Source of the DNA: Pelargonium cotyledonis
Taxonomy: Eukaryota; Streptophyta; Magnoliopsida; Geraniales; Geraniaceae
Assembly: GCA_036897625.1 (NCBI GenBank)
Contig: JAYMTA010000047.1
Span: 1 to 55,309 of the forward strand
DNA length: 55,309 nucleotides
Reading direction: 5' to 3'
The position numbers and the translations under genes are program-made. Below, piece after piece: positions 46,425-55,309 of the stretch. Each line of letters starts with the position of its first letter. Position 1 is the first letter of the stretch. The notes below the pieces were generated by a model, which was given only the letters and a program-made list of their open reading frames with translations, had not been told where the DNA came from and did no database searches.

Positions 46425-48662
46425 AATGAGAAAAGAAAACACCCAGCGCTAACTGCTTTGCCACAAATACATGCTAAGAAAACTTCAGCAGGAAAAAAAA
46501 AATAACTGTATACCTCTTCTGCTGGACGACCATAATTTACTGGATCTCTTCCGGTGATTGCTTCCAAAATCACGACCCCAAAACTATAGACATCACTCTT
46601 CTCATTTAGAAGGCCAGAATTGGCATACTCTGGAGCTACGTATCTGAAAACATCATGGAAGGAATGCAAGAAAGCATGGTTATTCATCACCAATATAAAC
46701 TAATAGTTCTGCTGTATAATTAATTCATGAAACAAAAGCAAGAACAGGAAGCGGGTGACAAGTGATGCTATAACAAAATTTGCCACCGGGAAAACTACTC
46801 ACCCAAAGGTACCCATGACTCTCGTAGTAATGTGACTTTTTCCGGCTCCCAGCAATTTCGCTAGACCAAAATCAGATATTTTAGCATTGAACTCTTCATC
46901 AATTAATATATTGCTGGACTTAATGTCTCGATGGACCACTTTTGGTTCAATTGCCTCGTGCAAATAAGCTAAGCTGCAATACCCAAACATTTGTCACAAT
47001 AAGAAGTTACACACGACAACTATAAGCCGTCCAAATTATGATGTGGGTAAACTTACGCCTTAGAGGTGCCAAGGAGAACCTTCATCCGAGCTTCCCACGT
47101 AAGATATCCGTGCTGTCGCATAGCTCCATGAAGCCATTGCTCTAAATTCCCATTGCTGACATATTCATATATCAACAATCTGCATAAAAAAGAAAGGGAA
47201 ATCAAGAGACGAATAAACACCCGTTTGATATTGTATTGCATTGTGTCCCTGACACAATCAGTTCACAATAAAATTAAGATTAATAAAAACATAAACCATA
47301 TCAGATATTTAAATGGCAATAAATGCATGCAAACACATTCAATGCACAGCAAAATAAGATAATTCATCATAGTGCAAACATGCTGTCACTCTTAGAATGG
47401 TATAAGACCATAGAGAATTCTTTGTAATAAAATAGTATTCCCAAGTAAATGTATTAACTGTACTATATTGTACTCCCTAGTAGCAACATAACTACAATAT
47501 GAGTAGCTTTATATATATTTTTTCTTTTTTTGAAGAGGGTCCATGCAAATGTAGAACCCTACAGCCACAAATTACGATTTAAGATGTAGACTGCCACTTG
47601 AGCAGATCTTAAGCCAACAACTTTACAAAGTGCAATGGAGATTGCATGCCTAGGCCTTCTTGATCACCCATAGATCGATCCCATCCAGGTAAGTCACTCT
47701 TTTACAAAGAAATAACTTCATGAGATGCTACTCATAGTCAGTCACTATATTGCAAAAAGCCTAATTAGAGGCCAATACACTCATGTCCTCCAAGGACCAC
47801 AAAATGAGACAGTATATAGTACCTGTGGGTTCCTTCAATGCAGTACCCTAGTAGCCGGACTAAATTTTTATGTCGCACGTGACCAATAGCCTCGACCTCA
47901 ACTCTGAACTCCTTTTCTGCCTGTCCTCTACAAAGAAAAATGTTTAAAGATTAGTATATGCTTAAAAGTTGTATAGGGGGTACTTAACAGAATAAATCAT
48001 TAAATGACACATTCAACTTACAGATTGTTGAGGAGCTTCTTAACAGCCACTGAAGTGCCATTGATAAGACGACCTTGATAAACAACTCCATATCCACCCT
48101 CACCAATAACATTTTCCTTCGAAAACCGGCTTGTTGCGAGTTCTAGATCTCTTAATGTAAACCAGTGACCCCAACCAAGATGAGAAAACTCGGGCAGACC
48201 AGATAGAGGTGAAGGGGCAGTAATAGGATGCGAAGAAGCCCGGTACGCTGAAGCTTTCCCACTACCTCCCTCTTCCACTGATTGAGATGCAACACACTCT
48301 TCATCTACCTGAGTAAATGAGTCTGACTGACTGCTATTATCCCCATTTGTCATGTGGATCAAAACCTTCTCCGGTTCTCTGTCACTGAACTTATCGTTGA
48401 GATTGAGGACACCATCATGAGATGCAAAGTTATTTGCAGAAGCTTGGTCCACCCTGATCTCTTTAATTTCCTTCGAATCTGTTGGGATTTGGCTAAGGGG
48501 AAGCATGGAATGAGCTCTTCTGGTTTTCTTTCTTTTAGAAAGGCATAAGGAGAGCACCACAAGAATAATGACAATAAACAAACAGACAAGGATCGCAATT
48601 AATTCCCAAACCTCAAGACCAAGAACTTTCTTGGACAATCCTGTGGCAAGACTTGATGCCAT
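45810..48662 (-). CDS. Membrane-anchored receptor-like Ser/Thr kinase (At2g42960/At5g18500 type)
   Basis: Seven coding exons, 48662-48022, 47927-47823, 47179-47057, 46973-46803, 46643-46514, 46244-46032 and 45911-45810, join to 494 residues. There is no signal peptide or sizeable ectodomain. A transmembrane helix at about 19-42 is followed by a basic stop-transfer stretch (SKRKKTRR) and a Ser-rich juxtamembrane region. The family phrase [20 protein letters not shown] precedes the kinase domain, which has the G loop IGEGGYGVV (186-194), the VAVKK lysine (208), HRDIK (304-308, an RD kinase), DFG (324-326) and APE (350-352). All catalytic residues are present, so it should be active. It ends in a short acidic/Ser tail. 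This subfamily resembles RLKs without an extracellular sensor and probably acts with other receptors; the substrate is unknown. The chosen ATG matches the family N terminus MASSL. An in-frame extension upstream reads into a probable 5'UTR intron. Confidence 0.92.
46377..46420. repeat. (GA)22 microsatellite in a kinase intron
   Basis: An uninterrupted 44-bp GA run lies in the intron between the fifth and sixth coding exons of the kinase gene. It reads (TC)n on the coding strand and sits about 130 bp before the acceptor. It is likely polymorphic in length. Confidence 0.97.
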
Positions 48663-49850
48663 TTTCGCAACAGCAAAAACGTCTGCAAATGGAAAACAAA
48701 ATAGTTGAATTTGTGCAATATTATGTCCTAAGTAAGGAAATTTCACATAATCGCATTCCTAAAATGAAATGATTTGTTCTTGTTTGCTAATATGCACCTC
48801 CTCCTATGCATTTACATTCATAAAGAAAATGAAACTAATATTATAGATATAGTACTGATATCTATCAATTTCCAAACCAAATTCACATCCAAAAAATTTA
48901 AGCAAAATATTTCACTTTTTTCTTCTGCCTTATAATAAGGCAAATGAATACAGAGAGCATCAAAAGATCAAATGCAGACTCATCTACTACAAAACATAGA
49001 TGAAGTTGGAAGCACGATTAAAACTAAAAGAACATATAAATATAAGATTACATATATCATGTCAACCCAACCCACTTAATTATAAATTACAACTATCCAA
49101 ATTAAAATAAAAAATCAACTTACTCAACACCTATACATCCAACAAATACATTTCAGAGATCCTTTGACTTGTCAAGCTCCCAACAAAGATTGGAACTTTC
49201 AATCTTGTGAAAAATAACAATACAAACGGCTCTAATATGACTATTTTGCATATTACAGTATTAAATCGATCACCAAAAAGAGTCCTGAATTCTAGAGCAC
49301 AAACAACAATGGTTGCATTTTCTACCCATTCCTCCAATTTCTCAGCAGCCAAACAGAAGTTGATCGAATACAATTTGAGGTTAAAAATAAAAATCAAAGA
49401 ACAAAGAATTGGAAAGGCTTTTGAGGGAATACCTCTCCCAAAAACTAAAACTGAACCGTCTTCTCCACAGAGTCCTCGTCAGGCACAGAACGACCCAAAT
49501 CTCAAATCCTAGATCTCTATATCAGAAGAAACCCAAAATCCAATTGGGATTGAACAAACCACCACAGAATCAAATCGACCCCATTGTCAAAATCATATAT
49601 TTGAATGATTCTCCATCTGGGTTTTCCCAATTGAGCAGAATGAGTGATCTGGGTGTCCGTACCCAAGCTCAAACATGGAGCTTTTTCTGAGACACCCTTG
49701 TTGAATACACTAAGCAAGGTTAGAGAAACAGGTCAATCACTGAGCTTTTGTGGAGGTGGAGGTGGAGGTGGAGGTGGAGGTGGAGGCACATGGAAATCTG
49801 GGGAAGTGGCAATGGAGGTGGTGGTGGTGGGGTTAAGAAGAGGAAGGCAT
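48663..49850 (-). other. Probable 5' leader of the kinase gene with a UTR intron
   Basis: On the minus strand TTTGCAG ends at 48683, just before the start codon, and looks like an acceptor. A donor-like GAG|GTATTCC lies at 49432/49433. Together they suggest a 750-bp 5'UTR intron (48683-49432) and a first non-coding exon from about 49433 to somewhere near 49850. The region upstream of the donor is GC-richer than its surroundings and holds a CCTCCA run. Transcript ends are unknown. Confidence 0.5.
49751..49786. repeat. (TGGAGG)6 hexamer repeat
   Basis: Six exact copies of TGGAGG lie in the presumed leader or core promoter of the kinase gene, where they read CCTCCA on the transcribed strand. 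Further TGGAGG/GGTGGT runs follow to about 49830. Confidence 0.95.
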
Positions 49851-52411
49851 GGTGTTTTCAGTGGTAGGTGATGAGGGGAGAGACATGGCTTTGCCTTACC
49901 ATTAGCATTACAGTAAAACAGAAGCATCAAAAATTGGAAGATAGCTCAATTTGCTGTGCTGTTTCTTCAATTTATTACTCACTAATTTATTTATTCTACT
50001 CTAATTATTCATTTAATTTTTGGGTTTCCAACTTCCAAATGGGTCTTGAGAAGGTGACAGGTAATCAGAAACTCAACTGTGATTTACATTTTTAAAAGAA
50101 AAATGTTCATGTTCTAATTTATTCTATATATTATTCATATCATTTTTATTTGAATTCATAACAGTGTGATTTGTTTTAAATTGGTCAAATTTATATATTT
50201 TTTTAAACTAGTCAAATTGAATTTGATTGTGCAGTTAAAACAAGATGTGTGAAATTATTTTGTCTATTTAAAAAAAAAAAAACAATGTGATGAGATGGTA
50301 TCTAGGTTGTGATGACATGAAGTTTACGTGCCAATGATGTGTCGTTCATATTGGCTCGATTGTTTTGTTTTTCAAAAATATGACATAGACCCTTTTCATA
50401 TGCGTCGTCGTTTGTGTCATCCGTTTCAATAACATATTTTTAGTCATTGTCACATGAATACTGAAATAGTTTAATTTAACAACGCATTGAAATATTATAC
50501 AAACTTAAAACAAAACTACGTGATAAATGACAAAATAAAAATTATATTGATCATTCATGGGCTAGATTAAAACAAAAACTAAATTATGTGAAAAAACAAT
50601 TTTTCTTTTAAAAATGACTGCTACCTTTCTTGAGACTTTATTATTTATTACAATTATGATTTACCTTCAGATTATGATATTAAAATATTGTTTTTAAACT
50701 ATTGTTATTATTAGTCAAACATCATATTTTTATATGAAATAATGATGGTAGGAGACAAGTAATCAGTGGATTAGTGATAAAAGGATTGAAAGGTCAAATA
50801 AACAGACTGGACACCAAAATAACCAAAAACCACTTTTTAGTTTTGTACTTATGTCACATTTTACAAATTCATGAAAATTTGTACTCCATTTCTTTTATTA
50901 ATTTATTCAGGCTGTTTGGTAGGTTGGATAGTCAAAGAAACAGACTGGATTCCATACCAGGTTTTGCAACTTTTATGACCAAAACACCCTTGTCTTACTT
51001 TTGAAATATAAAATATACCCTTTTAATTTTATGATGTGCTGTGTGGGACAATTGAGAATGAAATGATGACATGAACCAAAAATAAATAAAAATTGTGTGT
51101 TGGTGTTGCTTCAAGTTTTCAAAGAGTAACATAATTGTTGTAATTATTATGATTATTTTCTTTTAATAGAAACCAGAAACTTCAATGGATAGAAGGCTCG
51201 ATACAAAAGACATAGGATCCATTACATATATCACATATTCGATTAGAAAAATCTTCTATAACAAATCAAAATCTTCTATTTCTTTTTAGACCTAACCCAA
51301 CAATCCGAATAGGTGAACCATGTGGTAGATATGTGATATTTCGAGTTCGTTTGAACCCTGTTACACTTACAATATCTCGCAACAATTTTTGGCAATATTG
51401 TATCTCTTAACTCCCTATTTATACAAATTTATGTTTCAAATGCCTCATCACACGACACTATATGATCATATCTTCTAAAGTTGTAGTAACCTTTGGAAGA
51501 CGTTTATCATTTTTAGCATCTCGATCCTTAATGTCATATACATACTTCAATCTTTTTATTTTTATAATTGTCTTATAAATAACTATGCTAATTTGAATAT
51601 GACTTTAGAGTATGAGTTCATTCCCTCACTTCTGTTTGGTAAACTAGTTTATTTCTAGCAATTTAGATTTCGAAAAAGCACCAAATCATAGGAAAGAATG
51701 CTAGCAATCAATCTCATACTTGTTAGTTTTAGAAAATAACTAGGCAAGAAAATGCTTAGCACTCGTAATGTTATGAGATCAAATCGATAGCGTCCTTGTA
51801 AACCATATTTTTCTATTGTACTCACAATGAAATAAGATATGACTAATAGACTATGCCTCATGATATCCACACCGAGCTTGATCTTGATATATTTATAAGT
51901 AATGTTATATGTCTAAATATTGTACAAAATGATGTGTCAATTAATAAAACATGACAGATCAATTATTTTGTTGATTACTTGGCTGAATTGTCGTACCTAA
52001 CGTGTGCGATAGAATTTAATGAAATGAGAATAATATTATATACGTCGTATTGTTAATTTTAATAAATATGAAAGAAAGAGATGTGATATCCTAACATATA
52101 CGTTTGTCTAGTGTACTTTTGGTGACCAAAAAGAAATGATCAAAAGAGAAAACTTGAGTGGAATTGGTAACTATTGTTTGAAACTAAGTCCCCAAAACTT
52201 ACTTTAAGTTTGAACCAATTCTGAATTGTTACCGTTGAAATGATGCTTGATTCCTATTTTATAAAAATAGTACTTCCTTGCAACATATGTCGGTGCATGA
52301 GTAATTTTATGGAAAAGGTTGACCATGAAACCTTTTGGCCACGTGGGAGATTATTTCATTTTGTCAATTGAGAGATATATTCGTATGTTTTAAAAGGTAA
52401 TAATTCATATT

Positions 52412-52703
52412 TCTTACCGTCTTAGTTCGACATTAGTTGGATAGATTGGGGAAGGCTTTTCCAAGTGCCATCGGCTTGACCCAACTTCGTATGGTGGTCT
52501 GGGACTGTTTTTATTTATGGTTGCTTTGCATCGTTGCTCTATCACTTGTTTTGTTTTTCTTGTTTCGTTTTTCAGTTTGTAGTAGATCATACTCTAGTTG
52601 GTATTAACTCTTGGTTTGCTAGGTTCGGTTTTTTAGTTGTTCTTCATGGTGTATCGATTATTGTCCCCATGAAATAATATATTGGTATTTCCGCTAAAAA
52701 AAA
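52412..52703 (+). mobile_element. Short retroposon (5'-truncated LINE or SINE)
   Basis: The segment is less AT-rich than its flanks, contains T-rich runs typical of LINE 3' regions, and ends in a short A run after TTTCCGC. The flanks TCATATT at 52405-52411 and 52704-52710 could be a 7-bp target duplication. No reverse-transcriptase sequence is present, so the class is a guess. Confidence 0.4.
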
Positions 52704-54199
52704 TCATATTCCAGACCGAATGTGAATTGAATGTTTATGATTTAATTAATATGATAATTAAATTTAAATATTTTAGTGTAAAATGAACGAATTTATCTGA
52801 CATAATTTGATTAAGTTCGATCTTATCTATATTTTTTTATCTAGTTACACAATAAGAGGTAACTCTCTCATTTAAACTCAAATAACTCACTCTATACCGT
52901 CGACATGAAGGCTCGAACACGAGATGTCAAATAGAATCTGAAGCGTTTAAACCGTTTGTACCAACATATATTTGATAAGTGAATGTTTTTCCTTATCACA
53001 AAGTCTCGTTTGTTTTTAACTCGAATCACATTTAATTTTCCTTATAGGTTGGTCTCGCGTACATAACATAAGTAACGGGAAATATATACGATTTCCTTGT
53101 GTGATGATCATGATTACATTTTATCGCCATTGCTGCTACATTTTGTGTTTGTGGAATATTGTACGAGTCATTTCACTTGTAAAAGTTACATTAAAGTTGA
53201 CATAGGCCACCTAAATTAGGGCTTTGAAAATGAAGTTACATTAATTTTATTAAATATATGATTAGGTTTTGAGGATAAAGTTATTACTTTCCTTTAGGTT
53301 TCTTGATTTAAAATAAAGTTACATGCTTATTTTCTAACACGTCTTTTAAAATTTCCTAATGATATTAAATGATGAAAATGCACCCATTTAGCTTAACAAA
53401 AGTTGAAAACGTAAGACAAAATTAGCATTAACACTTTCTCACACGTAATATTATCATTATTTATGTTTAATGTGAGCACATAAATTTGTTCCACAAGTGG
53501 AAAAATAGTAAAGCAACAATCTAAAACTCTAAGTTTTGGGATATAAAAGAGTCCTAGTTTTGTTCGTTTGTGTGGAATTTGATTGAGAATGAGAAAACTC
53601 TTCTTGTTTGACATCGATATATTACCTTTATAGATATTGTCACCTCAGATTGCCCGTATACAATAAACATATATACATAAGTTGTTTGACAAAATAAATT
53701 TTTACGGATGTTTTTGTCTATTCAAACCTTTGTAGAAGTTGTTTTGCTTCAGGGGATGGGTATAGCTCATTTTGCTTAAACCGAAGTTTGAAAGAGGAAA
53801 AAGAGTGTCCTCAAATCCTTGAACATATATCCTTAGTTTCTTAATTACTGATGGGCTTGTTCGAACCGATCAACACAATCACACTAAAATGTTGTTGTCG
53901 TCTTGTTTATGTGTTAAGGAAATTTCTTAAGTATAAGATTCTCTAAGTCTCAAATTTTCATGTCCAATAATGTCAAGGTTTGCCGACGATGTTCGGACTA
54001 GTGACTTGCGCGAATAAACATACCAAAGAATGAAGTACCAGAGTGTTTCCCTGATGGCTCGTACTCAAGCGTGAGAATGAGATATCGGTTGAAATACAAG
54101 AAACTCCATACTATTTTTTTTTAAAGAGAAAAAACTAGAGAGATAAGTAAATATAAGAGAATAAGATATACTTCCTCTTACTATGAAAGGATATATATA

Positions 54200-54560
54200 T
54201 AAACCCCAAACTTGTATCATGTGTTGGCGCATGATTGGTCGATAGTGAAGTGGGGTCCACTTGATTGTCTTTGAGCTCTGACATCCATGTGCGCTACACT
54301 CGAACGGCAGACGTGGCTGATAGTTCCCGTACATCGTGCGCCGAACATCGACGCCGCTAGGACGCTGCCTCACGTGGTAATTAAGGCTTCTAGGGACTTT
54401 GATGTATGCTCCCAAGCACAAAGGTCGCACGGAAGCACATCAACTCGGCCGACATCACACATGTCGGGCCTGGAAAGTAAGATCTAATTCACAAGACTTG
54501 TAGTCCCATAACGATATATACTCGCTTGGCAGAGGCTTATAGGGATGTCCAGCGCACACC
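54200..54560. other. GC-richer block of unknown origin
   Basis: This block is clearly richer in G and C, with many CG dinucleotides, than the several kilobases on either side. Open frames cross it on both strands, but none has a recognisable motif. It may be a fragment of a retrotransposon or of a captured gene. No terminal repeats were found. Confidence 0.4.
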
Positions 54561-55080
54561 TCATCGCACAAAGAATTTTTCGTTCATATATAAGAAGTAG
54601 CAAATACATTATAAAAAAATAAAAAAAAAGTAGCAAATAGATAAAATAAGCACAAGGACAAGTATGTCATTGTTATTTGTTTGGCATTCCTTCGTTGGAA
54701 TGAGACGTGAAATACTGCAAGTGCAAAGTTCTATTGTTTGATAAATGTTTATGAAATGATTTGATAAATAAGAAAATGACTAAAAATGACGTATCATTAT
54801 GGGAAAAAATCATTATGAAAATTTTAATAACATGACCTCACCTCATGCCCTCATGTCTCTGTGACACCGACTACGTGCTCCGTTGCGCTAATTTTTTAAT
54901 CTGCAAGTCCGCAACGCTGTTACACATGACAGCCAATTACTCGCTTTTGGTGATAAACTCGCATAATTTAGGTGACGGAAATGTCCCGTCGCAGGAACTG
55001 ATTTTTCTTGTAGTGAACTTTTACGCCCAAAGGTAAATCTTGTTTATGTTACATATATATATATATGTCTTATAAATAGA

Positions 55081-55309
55081 CTAGTTATGTACCCCGTGCG
55101 TTACACGGGAATAAAAACTTCTAATAACAACTATTGTCATCACGATTGGAAATGACATTGTAACATATTGTTCATTGAAAATCAATATCTAATTAGGGAG
55201 TACTATATTTTGGTGCGTAATTTAGTGATTATACATTTTCATAAATTTATATGATTTAACGTGGAATATAAAACATATGTACTATACATTTTTTTTGTTC
55301 ATAGAGTTG
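55081..55309 (-). mobile_element. Helitron-like 3' terminus, element running off the window
   Basis: On the minus strand a hairpin with 6-bp stem CCCGTG/CACGGG (55093-55109, 5-base loop) is followed 8-12 bases later by CTAG at 55084-55081 and then T. This is the arrangement of a Helitron end (hairpin, short spacer, CTRR, insertion before T). The body would extend to higher coordinates, beyond the window, so only the end can be called. Confidence 0.5.

Larger units (their letters stand above)
49851..55309. other. Gene-free DNA to the right end of the window
   Basis: No open frame here shows a recognisable protein family, and none continues by plausible splicing. The left few hundred bases should include the kinase promoter. 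The rest is AT-rich with poly(A) and poly(T) runs. Three patches stand out and are listed separately: a short retroposon (52412-52703), a GC-richer block (about 54200-54560) and a Helitron-like terminus (55081 onward). Confidence 0.6.

Noticed and set aside
48663..48746. Upstream in-frame extension of the kinase beginning MKFPYLG
   Set aside because: A TTTGCAG acceptor lies between it and the family-conserved start, so the extension is probably intron.

Overview
This is nuclear DNA of a flowering plant, almost certainly a eudicot. The genes are split by many GT-AG introns, the intergenic DNA is AT-rich, and every protein is of a land-plant family. It also carries typical plant transposable-element debris: Stowaway-like MITEs, a hAT-like MITE, tRNA-derived SINEs, a fold-back element and a probable Helitron end. 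I cannot name the species.

Layout: (1) 619-17322, + strand: a 37-exon gene for a GMI1-like protein (GHKL ATPase plus SMC hinge, SMCHD1 relatives; DNA repair by homologous recombination). Its short upstream region carries a CTT(N)7AAG box of the kind bound by the plant DNA-damage regulator SOG1, and an E2F-like box. (2) 17323-21573: AT-rich DNA with a MITE. (3) 21574-29110, + strand: a full-size ABCG/PDR transporter of the ABCG30 (PDR2) type that lacks a recognisable first coding exon and has a damaged splice junction. (4) 30319-38642, - strand: its complete paralogue, 24 exons and 1452 codons, in convergent orientation. (5) 41172-43226, - strand: a plastid PPR protein matching EMB2750/AtPPR2. 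(6) 43.8-45.3 kb: an inverted-repeat element and a SINE. (7) 45810-48662, - strand: a membrane-anchored receptor-like kinase of the At2g42960/At5g18500 type, with a probable 5'UTR exon near 49.4-49.85 kb. (8) About 49.85-55.3 kb: gene-free DNA with a retroposon, a GC-richer patch and a probable Helitron 3' end.

The genes do not form a pathway or operon; this is an ordinary plant gene neighbourhood. The most informative part is the ABCG pair. Because 18 of the 23 shared exons have identical lengths, the intact copy can be used to read the lesions of the other: no exon 1, one base lost at an acceptor (possibly rescued by an upstream donor), and a 12-bp in-frame duplication in NBD2. The intact copy itself has a GC donor next to a MITE. 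In GMI1, a partial copy of exon 25 creates a second, in-frame acceptor 105 bp upstream of the normal one.

All exon boundaries were read by eye from splice signals, reading phase and paralogue or family similarity; none was tested against transcripts.
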